DNA of 19,958 bases, from positions 1 through 19,958 of the forward strand of contig CAYPMT010000031.1 of the NCBI GenBank assembly GCA_964411875.1, given 5' to 3'. The notes beneath the pieces are model-generated. The model saw only the letters and a program-made list of their open reading frames with translations. It was not told where the DNA came from and searched no databases. The position numbers and the translations under genes were made by a program. Positions 7,229 to 15,381 of the stretch are shown here, in pieces (the stretch's first letter is position 1; each line of letters starts with the position of its first letter). The DNA is from Aliikangiella sp964411875. GTDB taxonomy: Bacteria; Pseudomonadota; Gammaproteobacteria; Enterobacterales; Kangiellaceae.

Positions 7229-7903
7229 TTAAAACTCTTTACTATAATCTCTTTCAAGATCATTAAATAAACTACCATTCAGTGGACCTTGGTATTTAAG
7301 CTCACCGGCCAGTGTTCCTTGAACACGGTAGAAAGTCATTTCATCCGATTGCGATTGATCGTCTTCATTTGAGGCAATGCCAATAGTAAATTTATTTTGT
7401 TCGCCAGTTGATAAAAAATAAATTTGTGGCGGATCGATTTTAGGTTCTTCTTCTTTTTCAAAAATATCGACATCATTCTCAAAAATTTCAATTCTATCTT
7501 CTGCCGCTTTAAAAATATTTTCACCATCAATAGCAATATTGACTTCAACACCTTCAATAAATTCATGTTCGGCTAATTCCGGGCGCTCAGCAATTACTTG
7601 CCATTTTGCTGGTTTGTTTTCATCAGTTTCATCTAAAACCAAAAATTGATAGCCGGTTTCATGAACGGACAAACCATATTCTTGATTTTGAATAACGGCT
7701 AAATCTTTAACCAATTCGATAGCGGCAACTAAGCGATTGATTTCTTGTTTCGCATAACGGTCATTAGAGCCACCGAGATAAGGAATCGCAATGCCAACCA
7801 GTAGCCCAATAATGGCTAGAGCAACCAAAATTTCGAGTAGACTAAAACCTAAGTGTTTAGTTGAGTTTGAATGGCGATTAATGTGGGTTGAAAGTTTTTG
7901 CAT
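7229..7903 (-). CDS. gspH: Type II secretion system minor pseudopilin GspH
   Basis: GspH is a minor pseudopilin placed between the GspG shaft and the GspI-J-K tip. With the ATG at 7901-7903 the product has 224 residues: an 18-19 residue basic leader ending at G19, then FSLLEILVAL with Glu at +5. The frame stays open further upstream to 8029, but that would overlap gspG by about 95 bases and bury the prepilin motif, so I rejected it. The protein is longer than most GspH (about 150-200 residues) because of an acidic segment at about 128-158, including two consecutive similar heptads, IEIFEND and VDIFEKE. The gene starts 31 nt after gspG. Confidence 0.92.
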   Translation of the reverse strand: MQKLSTHINRHSNSTKHLGFSLLEILVALAIIGLLVGIAIPYLGGSNDRYAKQEINRLVAAIELVKDLAVIQNQEYGLSVHETGYQFLVLDETDENKPAKWQVIAERPELAEHEFIEGVEVNIAIDGENIFKAAEDRIEIFENDVDIFEKEEEPKIDPPQIYFLSTGEQNKFTIGIASNEDDQSQSDEMTFYRVQGTLAGELKYQGPLNGSLFNDLERDYSKEF

Positions 7904-7934
7904 TGCTGAGGCATCACTAATTAAAGTCCCAAAA

Positions 7935-8414
7935 TTAACCTTGGGACTTAAGCGCGCGAATGGCATCTTCAATATTCCAGTTACCGATATCAGCCGATAA
8001 GCCTTCACCGCCTTCTTCGCCGTCAGCACCTAATGAGTAAATATCATACTCGCCATTTTCACCAGGATAGGTATATTGATAAGGATTACCCCAAGGATCG
8101 TTAGTCAGTGATTGTAAGTAACCACGGTTAGGATAGTTTTTAGGTTCTGGTTGACCGTTTGGTTTTTGTACTAAAGACTCTAAGCCTTGTTCGGTTGTTG
8201 GTAGTAAAAAATTATCCGAATGGTATTGGATAAGAGCTGAGTTGATTGCTGCCATATCACCTTTTAGGCGTTGGTAATTAGCTTCTTCTGTTTTTCCCAT
8301 AAATTGAGTCACCATAATGCCCCCTAAAATTGCCATAATCGCCATAGCAACTAGAATTTCTAATAGTGAAAAGCCAGTCTGTCTGGCTGGATTAAGTTTT
8401 TGATTGTGTTTCAT
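7935..8414 (-). CDS. gspG: Type II secretion system major pseudopilin GspG
   Basis: GspG is the main subunit of the pseudopilus that pushes folded substrates through the secretin. The 159-residue product has a leader ending at G14 and a mature start FSLLEILVAM with Glu at +5. It also has the family hallmarks LPTTEQGL, the NDPWGNPYQY stretch and a C-terminal acidic loop around LGADGEEGGEG and DIGNW, where GspG proteins bind calcium. The strong Shine-Dalgarno (8421-8426) is unusual in this operon and fits the high copy number needed for a major pilin. The gene lies 55 nt after gspF, one of the larger gaps in the operon. Confidence 0.97.
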   Translation of the reverse strand: MKHNQKLNPARQTGFSLLEILVAMAIMAILGGIMVTQFMGKTEEANYQRLKGDMAAINSALIQYHSDNFLLPTTEQGLESLVQKPNGQPEPKNYPNRGYLQSLTNDPWGNPYQYTYPGENGEYDIYSLGADGEEGGEGLSADIGNWNIEDAIRALKSQG

Positions 8415-8420
8415 TTTAAA

Positions 8421-8426
8421 GCTCCT
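8421..8426 (-). promoter_or_regulatory. Strong ribosome binding site of gspG
   Basis: AGGAGC on the minus strand lies 6 nt before the gspG ATG. It is a far better match to the anti-Shine-Dalgarno than those of gspH, gspI, gspJ or gspL, and suggests that differential translation sets the excess of the major pseudopilin. Confidence 0.7.
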
Positions 8427-8469
8427 ATTAAACGATTCAATTTTACAAGTTTATATTTTAAAACGGTTA

Positions 8470-9693
8470 TTAAGCGAGTGTATCGCTTAACTGGAAAACG
8501 GGCAGCATGATGGCGATTACAATAGTAAAGACGATTGCGCCCATAATTAAAATCATAACGGGGCCAATCATATTCATCATATTACTGACTAAATTATCAA
8601 ACTGTTTTTCTTGGTTGTCCGCAGCACGGTCTAGCATTTGTTCTAACTCGCCTGAGTTTTCACCACTGGCAATCATATGCAACATCATGGGTGGAAAGTA
8701 ACCGCATTGTTGCAGTGATATTTTTAAACCGGAGCCTTCGCTGACTTTAACAGCGGCTTCTTTAACGGCTCGTTTAAGTTCTTGATTGGTCATAACATCG
8801 CCGGCAATTTTCATTCCTTCAAGTAAAGGTACGCTACTTTGATTAAGGATTGATAAGGTCCTTGAAAAACGTGCGGCATTCATACCACGAATAATTTTAC
8901 CAATGATGAGGGCATTAAGTTTCCAGCGATCCCACTTTAGTCGATTGCTGGGTATTTTAAGTAAGCGCCAAAAGCCAATCATCGAAAAAATAATAGCGAT
9001 TAAAACCCAAAGGCCTTTGGTTTTAACAAATTCACTCATGTCCAAAAGTGTTTGAGTGATCCAGGGAAGCTCTTGGCCAGACTGAACAAAGCTGCTAGTA
9101 ATTTCCGGTACAACATAACCTAAGAGAAAACTGACAATACCAATACTGACAACCGTTAATATAATTGGATATAACAAAGCGCCAGAAATTTTCGATTGGA
9201 TCTCTTGCCTTGCTTCGGCATAATCGGCTAAACGCTCCAATACTAAGTCGAGATGGCCCGACTTTTCACCGGCAGCAACCATAGAGCGATAAAGATCAGA
9301 AAAAACACCGGGATATTCACTCAGTGCATCAGCCATAGTATGACCTTCGACTACGCGGGATCTTATACCCATTAGCATACTGCGCTGCTTGGCTTTTTCA
9401 CTTTGTTCAGCAACGGCTTTAATGGTTTCTTCAACAGGAATTGCGGCTCTGACTAAAGTGGCTATTTGACGAGTGATCAGTGCGAGATCAAGCGCACTAA
9501 TTTTAGTTTTAAAAAGGCCTGATTGACCTTGGGCTACTTTGTGTTTTTGATTGCCTATAACACTTTCTACTTCTAGTGGAATAAGTTTTTTGTCACGTAG
9601 CAATTGACGGATTTGACGCGGTGTGTCGCCTTCCATAATTCCTTTTTTTTGTTTGCCCGCTCGATCGAGCGCAACAAATTCAAAAGCCGCCAT
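8470..9693 (-). CDS. gspF: Type II secretion system inner membrane protein GspF
   Basis: GspF is the polytopic core of the assembly platform, thought to transmit ATPase motion to the pseudopilus. The 407-residue product has the standard layout: an N-terminal region (1-65), two T2SF helical domains (about 70-170 and 270-375) and three transmembrane helices (about 173-197, 226-245 and 377-400). The repeated T2SF signature is visible as VAAGEKSGHLDLVLERLADY (139-158) and ASGENSGELEQMLDRAADN (342-360). The start is the ATG at 9691-9693, giving MAAFEF, the usual GspF beginning. It is 9 nt after gspE. Confidence 0.97.
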   Translation of the reverse strand: MAAFEFVALDRAGKQKKGIMEGDTPRQIRQLLRDKKLIPLEVESVIGNQKHKVAQGQSGLFKTKISALDLALITRQIATLVRAAIPVEETIKAVAEQSEKAKQRSMLMGIRSRVVEGHTMADALSEYPGVFSDLYRSMVAAGEKSGHLDLVLERLADYAEARQEIQSKISGALLYPIILTVVSIGIVSFLLGYVVPEITSSFVQSGQELPWITQTLLDMSEFVKTKGLWVLIAIIFSMIGFWRLLKIPSNRLKWDRWKLNALIIGKIIRGMNAARFSRTLSILNQSSVPLLEGMKIAGDVMTNQELKRAVKEAAVKVSEGSGLKISLQQCGYFPPMMLHMIASGENSGELEQMLDRAADNQEKQFDNLVSNMMNMIGPVMILIMGAIVFTIVIAIMLPVFQLSDTLA

Positions 9694-9702
9694 AATTAAT
9701 AC

Positions 9703-11352
9703 CTAATCTTCCCGAGTTACTCGTAAAACTTCTTCAACGGTTGTAATACCTTGCAAGACACGATTGGTGCCATCTTGCCTAATAGTATGACCATGTTCAC
9801 GGGCATAACGTTCAATATCAAGTTCACTCATACCATCATGAATTTTACTGCGGACTGTCTCGTCAACTAGTAGTAACTCATAAATACCCTGACGGCCTTT
9901 ATAGCCCGAGTGATTACATTCAACACAACCTTTCGCATGAAAAATTTCTGGTGGACTAGCTGGGTCAAACCCCATTAATTCACATTCTTTATTATTAGCA
10001 GGTGCTGATTGTTTGCAATGAGGGCATAGCGTTCTAACGAGTCGTTGTGCTAATACGCCGAGTAAACTGGAAGATAATAAAAAGGGTTCAATACCCATGT
10101 CTTGCATTCGAGTGACTGCGCCAGCTGCAGTATTAGTATGTAGTGTTGATATAACTAAGTGGCCGGTTAAACTGGCTTGCACAGCAATTTGTGCGGTTTC
10201 TAGGTCACGAATTTCACCCACCATGACCACATCGGGGTCTTGACGCAAAATAGCTCTGAGACCTCGTGCAAAAGTCATATCAACTTTACTGTTTACTTGA
10301 GTTTGTCCAATGCCATCAAGTAAATATTCAATCGGATCTTCTACGGTTAAAATATTACGTGAAGAATGATTGAGTAAAGTCAAACCCGCATAAAGTGTTG
10401 TTGTTTTACCAGAACCTGTTGGGCCTGTGACGAGTATAATGCCATGAGGTTTATGCAAAATATCATTCATCTTTTGCATGACATCTTTTGGCATACCTAA
10501 ATGAGAAAAATCTAAACGCCCAGCTTGTTTGTCGAGTAAACGCAGTACGACTCTTTCGCCATGGCTGGATGGAATGGTTGATACACGAACATCAACACCA
10601 CGGTTAGCAATTTTAAGGGCGATACGACCATCTTGTGGAATACGTTTTTCAGCAATGTCGAGTTTGGCCATAACTTTTATTCGAGAAACTAATAGAGGTG
10701 CAACTTTTTTTGATGGTGTAAGCATTTCTCTTAAAACACCATCAACACGAAAGCGGACTTTTAAATCATTTTCGAAAGTTTCAACATGAATGTCCGAGGC
10801 ATTCACTTTAATCGCCTCAGTTAATAGCGCATTAATTAACTTAATAATCGGTGCATCATCATCCGCTTCTAAAAGATCTTCGGTTTCTGGGAGTTCTTCG
10901 GCTAGCTGAAATAAATCAACATCATCACCAATGTCTTCCATGGCAGCCATGGCTTCACCAGAATCATTCTGATAAACCTGGGATAAAACCGCATCAAAGT
11001 CATCATCACTAATTTCTGAGAAAACCACAGGTCTAGCGGCAACACGGCGAGCTTCCATAATGGTATCGAGTGAGGTTTGTTTTTTAACAACCGCTTGAAT
11101 GGGCTCGGATGATAAAGTGTTGATACTCTCGTTGTTGCTTAAACCATTTAACTCGTCATCACTTAATTTAAAAATGACACCCTGGTTTTTAGCAAAAGCA
11201 AAAGGCAGTTTAGTGGTTGATTGGTGTGACTCTTGTTCAAAATCATTATCAATTTCATTAGACTCAGCTTGTTCAGATAGCGCTAAGTTTTTATCGGCAT
11301 TATCACTATCACTTTTCATACTGTCATCTTTTATAAAGTTACCAATTGACAT
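9703..11352 (-). CDS. gspE: Type II secretion system ATPase GspE
   Basis: GspE is the hexameric cytoplasmic ATPase that powers pseudopilus assembly, held at the membrane by GspL. The product has 549 residues. Walker A is GPTGSGKTT (310-318), the Asp box is VEDPIEY (337-343), Walker B is DPDVVMVGEIRD (372-383), and the His box is ISTLHTN (401-407). A tetracysteine zinc site is formed by CPHC (443-446) and CVEC (476-479), typical of GspE. The first 45 residues are acidic, Ser/Asn-rich and probably disordered, which makes the protein about 50 residues longer than usual. An in-frame ATG at 11319 would shorten this tail by 11. The gene lies 9 nt after gspD, with a weak AGGT ribosome site. Confidence 0.97.
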   Translation of the reverse strand: MSIGNFIKDDSMKSDSDNADKNLALSEQAESNEIDNDFEQESHQSTTKLPFAFAKNQGVIFKLSDDELNGLSNNESINTLSSEPIQAVVKKQTSLDTIMEARRVAARPVVFSEISDDDFDAVLSQVYQNDSGEAMAAMEDIGDDVDLFQLAEELPETEDLLEADDDAPIIKLINALLTEAIKVNASDIHVETFENDLKVRFRVDGVLREMLTPSKKVAPLLVSRIKVMAKLDIAEKRIPQDGRIALKIANRGVDVRVSTIPSSHGERVVLRLLDKQAGRLDFSHLGMPKDVMQKMNDILHKPHGIILVTGPTGSGKTTTLYAGLTLLNHSSRNILTVEDPIEYLLDGIGQTQVNSKVDMTFARGLRAILRQDPDVVMVGEIRDLETAQIAVQASLTGHLVISTLHTNTAAGAVTRMQDMGIEPFLLSSSLLGVLAQRLVRTLCPHCKQSAPANNKECELMGFDPASPPEIFHAKGCVECNHSGYKGRQGIYELLLVDETVRSKIHDGMSELDIERYAREHGHTIRQDGTNRVLQGITTVEEVLRVTRED

Positions 11353-11361
11353 AACTTTTAC

Positions 11362-13551
11362 CTATTCAGATTTTGCAGCGTCAATAGCTTCTAAAACTTC
11401 AGCAGGTAATTGTGACGTTGTTTCTTCAATTGGTGGTGGAGCTTGATTGATCGACTGATCAATTGACTCTAAATTATGGTCTTTGATGGTTTCTTCAAAA
11501 GTTGGTGGCAAGGCTAACGTCTCATCCCACTCAGGTAATACCGTTGATTCAGCATCTGGCATTAGGGCAATGCCACGTTGTTGTCTGTCGAGTTGTTTGC
11601 TACGAATATAGTTATATTTACGTGAAGTAATTTCATCATAACCGGATGGGTCATCAATGATTTTAGCTCTAAGAAAAACCATTAAGTTACGTTTAACTTT
11701 AGTGGTTGATTTTGAAGAAAATAGACTTCCAATTAATGGAAGGTCGCCTAATAGCGGAACTTTTTGCGCACTCTCTTGAACATCTTCATCAATTAGACCA
11801 CCGAGCACGACTGTTTGACCATCATTAGCGAGAACGGTTGTAGTAATTTGTCTTTTATTGGTAATAATGTCTGTAGCTGTTGTGCCGGCAATACTAGATA
11901 CTTCTTGTTCGATGGTTAATTTTATTGCATTACCTTCATTAACTTGTGGTGTGATTTTTAATTTGATGCCGACATCTTTACGTTCAACACTTTGGAAAGG
12001 ATTTGAATTATTACTACCAAAAGTTGCGCCACCTAACACAGGCACTTCTTGACCGACACTAATATTGGCTTCTTCATTATCCATGGTGGTTAAATTAGGT
12101 CTTGATAAAACATTAGAGTCAGTATCCGATGCGAGCGCTTGAACTAAACCGGCCCAAGATTTATCGTCGGTAAAGCCTAATAGCAATCCGGTTGCGCCCG
12201 ATAAAGCTTGCGCTAAAGCGGCGCCATTATCGCCTTCATCACGGACAACCCTTATAGGTTCGCCATTATCACCTATTATTTCTTCACCACCATTCCCGCG
12301 ATTAGCTGCTGCTGCACCACCAATAGTGGCAATAGAAGCTGAGCTATTACTGAAATTGACTAAGCCTGCTTTAGTCGCCCATTGAATACCGAGTTGTTTA
12401 TTTTTTGTTTCAGATATTTCGACAATAATTGCTTCAACATTCACTTGTTTTCGACGGATATCTAACTGGTTGATCACTGACTCAAATGAGCGCATTAAAT
12501 CCGGTGCTGCTGTAATGACTAAAGAGTTAGTTTCAGCATGGGCTTTGATGGAATAATTTTTTTGATTGCCACCGCGACGTTGCGGCTTGGCTTCGCCACT
12601 TTCTTGTTCAATCGATTCACCTGCACCTTCTAGTAGTGTAGCTAAATCTTCTGCTTTGGCATACTTAAGATAAATGACTTTGGTATTGCCAGAATTTTGT
12701 ATTTTTGAATCAAGCTGAGCGATTAAGGCTCTTAGACGGAGTGAATTTTTTTTATCGGCACTGAGTAAAATGCTGTTAGTTCTTTCGTCAGCAACAAAAC
12801 GGGTTTTTTTCGCTTGTACACCCTTTGCTGCGCCACCACTGCTTTTTTCCAGCGTTTCCAAAATTCGAACGACTTCAGTGGCAGAAGCATATTGTAATGG
12901 AAGTACTTGGATTTCCTCATTACTTTCTCTATCAACCTGACGAATAATTTTAACAATCCGTTCAACATTACCAGCAGTATCGTGAATCACTAAAACATTG
13001 GTTGGCTTATATTGCCCCATATGGCCTTGCGTAGAAACTAAAGTTCTTAGCAATGGCACTAACTGACCGACATCAATATTATCCACTTTAACAACACGAG
13101 TAATAAGCTGGTCACCGGAATAGCCCTGTCGACTGTCACCATAAACAGGTACTTTATCTTGTTTGGCCGTCTGCAATTGCTGAATTTTATAAACATTTTT
13201 AGAGGTTTCAACTGCGGTGAATTGATTAATATGTAAAACACTTAAGAAAAGAGCGAAAGTTTCTTTTTCATTCATTTCATGTTGTGAAATTACGGTGACT
13301 TTTTTATTTTTTACTCGAGGATCAATAATAAAAGTTTTTCCGGTAATTCGGCTGACACTTTCAATAAAAACCTGAATATCAGTATCTTTTAAATTAAGTC
13401 TAGCATTAGCATAGGATGCATGACTGAAACCCAAACTAGTGATAGCGAATAGTAAATACAATAAAAAAGATTTTTTCACGTTGAAATAACTCTTATTAAA
13501 GTTGTTAACAATTGTTCGTTTAAATAGCACGTTTAACTTCCTAATTTTCAT
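11362..13551 (-). CDS. gspD: Type II secretion system secretin GspD
   Basis: GspD forms the outer-membrane secretin channel. The product has 729 residues. A hydrophobic signal segment spans about 28-48 with cleavage near SYA (46-48). Then come N0 (about 51-125), N1 (148-210), N2 (212-282) and N3 (290-365), and the secretin domain (369-633) with VPVLGG (503-508), the VGIKLKITPQV stretch and the VPLLGDLPLIGSLF lip region (598-611). A 95-residue acidic, Pro-containing C-tail follows, where S-domain/pilotin binding occurs in some systems; no pilotin gene is seen here. The ATG at 13549-13551 gives a long n-region. An in-frame GTG at 13477-13479 begins right at the KKSFLLYLL signal core and is a credible alternative start. 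Confidence 0.97.
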   Translation of the reverse strand: MKIRKLNVLFKRTIVNNFNKSYFNVKKSFLLYLLFAITSLGFSHASYANARLNLKDTDIQVFIESVSRITGKTFIIDPRVKNKKVTVISQHEMNEKETFALFLSVLHINQFTAVETSKNVYKIQQLQTAKQDKVPVYGDSRQGYSGDQLITRVVKVDNIDVGQLVPLLRTLVSTQGHMGQYKPTNVLVIHDTAGNVERIVKIIRQVDRESNEEIQVLPLQYASATEVVRILETLEKSSGGAAKGVQAKKTRFVADERTNSILLSADKKNSLRLRALIAQLDSKIQNSGNTKVIYLKYAKAEDLATLLEGAGESIEQESGEAKPQRRGGNQKNYSIKAHAETNSLVITAAPDLMRSFESVINQLDIRRKQVNVEAIIVEISETKNKQLGIQWATKAGLVNFSNSSASIATIGGAAAANRGNGGEEIIGDNGEPIRVVRDEGDNGAALAQALSGATGLLLGFTDDKSWAGLVQALASDTDSNVLSRPNLTTMDNEEANISVGQEVPVLGGATFGSNNSNPFQSVERKDVGIKLKITPQVNEGNAIKLTIEQEVSSIAGTTATDIITNKRQITTTVLANDGQTVVLGGLIDEDVQESAQKVPLLGDLPLIGSLFSSKSTTKVKRNLMVFLRAKIIDDPSGYDEITSRKYNYIRSKQLDRQQRGIALMPDAESTVLPEWDETLALPPTFEETIKDHNLESIDQSINQAPPPIEETTSQLPAEVLEAIDAAKSE

Positions 13552-13579
13552 TTTCTAACTCAGTTCCCTAAAAATTTTT

Positions 13580-13591
13580 CCATTTAAATGG
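13580..13591. repeat. 12-bp perfect palindrome in the gspC-gspD gap
   Basis: CCATTTAAATGG is self-complementary and sits in the 58-nt gspC-gspD spacer, directly beside the palindrome AAAAATTTTT (13570-13579) and near ACTTAAGT (13597-13604). It could be a regulatory or RNA-folding element; AT-rich palindromes also arise by chance. Confidence 0.4.
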
Positions 13592-13609
13592 TTGCGACTT
13601 AAGTTAAGG

Positions 13610-14542
13610 TTATAAGCTTAATAATAAACTTACAGTTTCATCACCACGTTGAATTTCTACATCCATATTTTCAATCGATTGTGCTTCATTCATTAATTGC
13701 ATGGCATCTTGCATGCTAGTAAAAGCAATGCCATTAACGGCGGTTATAATATCGCCTCGCTTTAAGCCTAGTTCTTTAAATAAGCGCCTGTCTTTGCCTG
13801 GTGAAACCATAAAGCCTCGTAATTCGCCTTCAACAAAATGTGGTCGGCCTTTGACAATATCCATAATGCTTTTCGGATCATCGAGAAACTGTTCACGATA
13901 GTTACCTAACTTTTCATTCAGCTCAGCGTTATTACGCTTATCTTCAATGCGTTTATTAAGGTTTGACGCAATGGGTCTTGATGAGTCCTTATTGACTAAT
14001 TCAGCGAGCAATTCATTTTCATCAAGTTTTAGAGTTTCTTTTTTGCCATTAGTTTCAATGATGACTTTGTCGTAATAAACTTCGCGTAGAAATACGCGGC
14101 CCATCACATCTTCAAGTTGTTCATCAATAAAATAAACGGCTTGTCGGCCACGACCATTTTCAATAATGGCATTAGCTTTTTCAGGATTTTCAGCCGAATA
14201 AATGCCTCTTAGTTTTAAATCCAGCCGGGTTTCAGGAGCTTCGGTCACGGTTTCTTCGGGCTCATCTACGGCAATGCTACCAAATAGATTCATAGCAAGT
14301 AGCGGCTGAATGTTGGTTTTATTGGTTGAACGATCTTGGGTTGTTTGCAAAGGTCTTATTGAGTTTATGGAAGTTGTAGTTAAATTAGTTGAAAAAAAGT
14401 ACAAAAACCACAGCCAAAATAATTTCGCCAAAATGAAAACTACAAGAATACCTACGACCCATTCAGTGAATGGTAGCCAATTCTGGTAGTTTTTAGACCA
14501 GTCTTTTGTTTTAAGGTTAGAAAAATTCATTTTATTTAACAT
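13610..14542 (-). CDS. gspC: Type II secretion system protein GspC
   Basis: GspC spans the inner membrane and periplasm, links the platform to the GspD secretin and helps recruit substrates. The product has 310 residues. It has a short cytoplasmic N-terminus, a transmembrane helix (about 28-50), a linker, the HR domain (about 80-178, including LFG at 86-88 and the LKLRGIYS stretch) and a C-terminal PDZ domain (about 238-310, with LGLKRGDIITAVNGI). A coiled-coil occurs in place of PDZ in some species; here it is clearly PDZ. The ATG at 14540-14542 is used; a second ATG four codons later is possible, and neither has a strong ribosome site. It is the first gene of the secretion operon, divergent from hslR. 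Confidence 0.95.
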   Translation of the reverse strand: MLNKMNFSNLKTKDWSKNYQNWLPFTEWVVGILVVFILAKLFWLWFLYFFSTNLTTTSINSIRPLQTTQDRSTNKTNIQPLLAMNLFGSIAVDEPEETVTEAPETRLDLKLRGIYSAENPEKANAIIENGRGRQAVYFIDEQLEDVMGRVFLREVYYDKVIIETNGKKETLKLDENELLAELVNKDSSRPIASNLNKRIEDKRNNAELNEKLGNYREQFLDDPKSIMDIVKGRPHFVEGELRGFMVSPGKDRRLFKELGLKRGDIITAVNGIAFTSMQDAMQLMNEAQSIENMDVEIQRGDETVSLLLSL

Positions 14543-14577
14543 TTAATACGATGCTATTCGTCCTAATTATGACTTTC

Positions 14578-14623
14578 ACTTACTTAACATTACTTTGAGT
14601 TTGACAAAAAAATTCAAGTAAGT
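14578..14623. repeat. Inverted repeat between gspC and hslR
   Basis: ACTTACTT (14578-14585) and AAGTAAGT (14616-14623) are exact reverse complements with 30 bp between them. The right arm lies inside the spacer of a candidate hslR promoter, and the element is about 35-80 bp upstream of the gspC start. It is a possible operator for one or both divergent genes, but chance is not excluded in AT-rich DNA. Confidence 0.35.
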
Positions 14624-14640
14624 TTAGATTTCCCTATGTA
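14601..14640 (+). promoter_or_regulatory. Candidate hslR promoters (sigma-70 type and heat-shock type)
   Basis: A perfect -35 TTGACA (14601-14606) is followed after 18 bp by TAGATT (14625-14630), a 4 of 6 match to a -10 box. Overlapping it is a possible heat-shock (sigma-32) promoter: ATTCAA (14612-14617; consensus CTTGAA), a 14-bp spacer, then CCCTATGTA (14632-14640; consensus CCCCATNTA). E. coli hslR is heat-shock induced, so the second reading is attractive. Both leave a leader of about 110 nt. Neither is experimentally supported. Confidence 0.4.
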
Positions 14641-14755
14641 AATAGTCGCTTTTGAGCTGGAAATGTTTCAATTTGCGAAATAATATAGAAATAAAGCAGA
14701 CAAGAATACCAAATTAACCGCTATTCTTGTAACTTTTATTAGGATAAAGTTATTT

Positions 14756-15184
14756 ATGTCACAGGAATTAAAAATTCGGCTAGATAAATGGTTATGGGCT
14801 TGCCGTTTTTATAAAACTCGAGCTATCGCTAAAGCGGCGATTGAAGGTGGCAAAGTGCATTATCAAGGGCAAAAACCCAAGCCTGGCAAATGGGTTCAAA
14901 CTGGTCATGAAGTTCAATTGCGCCAGGGATTTGATCAAAAAACCGTGATAGTTAAAGAATTATCCGACAAACGAGGCTCTGCGACTATTGCGCAAGCGCT
15001 TTATAAAGAAACCGAGGCCAGTATTGCTAAACGCCAAGAAATTGCTCAAATGCGCAAAATGTCCGCGCCAGCCACTTCTGGCAAGCCAGATAAAAGGCAG
15101 CGGCGTTTAATTCACCGCTTTAAAAATATTCACCACTATTCAAACGATAAATCTGACGATCCAAACAGCTCAGAGCATGACTAG
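14756..15184 (+). CDS. hslR: Ribosome-associated heat shock protein Hsp15
   Basis: Hsp15 is a small S4-domain RNA-binding protein. In E. coli it is strongly heat-induced and binds free 50S subunits that carry a nascent peptidyl-tRNA, helping to rescue stalled translation. The 142-residue product matches E. coli Hsp15 from the start: IRLDKWLWACRFYKTRAIA (7-25), then GGKVHYQGQKPKP and LRQGFDQKTVIVK, all within the S4 fold (about 7-70). A basic C-terminal extension follows (DKRQRRLIHRFK, 112-123). An AGGA ribosome site lies 11 nt before the ATG. The gene is divergent from gspC. No clear terminator follows it. Confidence 0.96.
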   Translation: MSQELKIRLDKWLWACRFYKTRAIAKAAIEGGKVHYQGQKPKPGKWVQTGHEVQLRQGFDQKTVIVKELSDKRGSATIAQALYKETEASIAKRQEIAQMRKMSAPATSGKPDKRQRRLIHRFKNIHHYSNDKSDDPNSSEHD

Positions 15185-15295
15185 TTAGTCCAATAAAATC
15201 AAATAGTTAGACGAGCTATTCTGCTGTATTGTTGATTGTCCCAAATTGTTTAATTATTATTCATAATGGAAATACCACTTAAGCATTATCTAGTG

Positions 15296-15308
15296 TATAA
15301 TTCGCGCC
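15296..15308 (+). promoter_or_regulatory. Candidate fusA promoter: consensus -10 with GC-rich discriminator
   Basis: A perfect TATAAT (15296-15301) is followed by TCGCGCC, a GC-rich run that stands out in this AT-rich spacer. A GC-rich discriminator is typical of promoters of translation genes that are down-regulated by ppGpp and DksA. No good -35 is found 16-18 bp upstream. The predicted transcript would start near 15308 with a leader of about 75 nt. Confidence 0.5.
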
Positions 15309-15381
15309 TTTCGTAATAGCAGCCAATTTTTTTAAAATTACAGAGAATTTTTAATTTAATTACTAGAGATAGAGTAGAGCA

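Noticed and set aside
7904..8029. Upstream extension of gspH into gspG
   Set aside because: The prepilin leader must lie close to the N-terminus; the extension would put 42 more residues before it and overlap gspG by 95 bases.
10529..10789. Plus-strand frame antisense to the GspE core
   Set aside because: The minus-strand frame encodes conserved ATPase residues here, so the plus-strand frame is a by-product.
11099..11446. 115-codon plus-strand frame antisense to gspE/gspD
   Set aside because: Ser/Leu-rich shadow of the acidic N-terminus of GspE on the other strand; spans the gspD-gspE junction and has no family features.
15185..15240. Terminator for hslR
   Set aside because: Only a 5-bp A/T-rich stem (AATAG with CTATT) without a T-tract was found, too weak to call.
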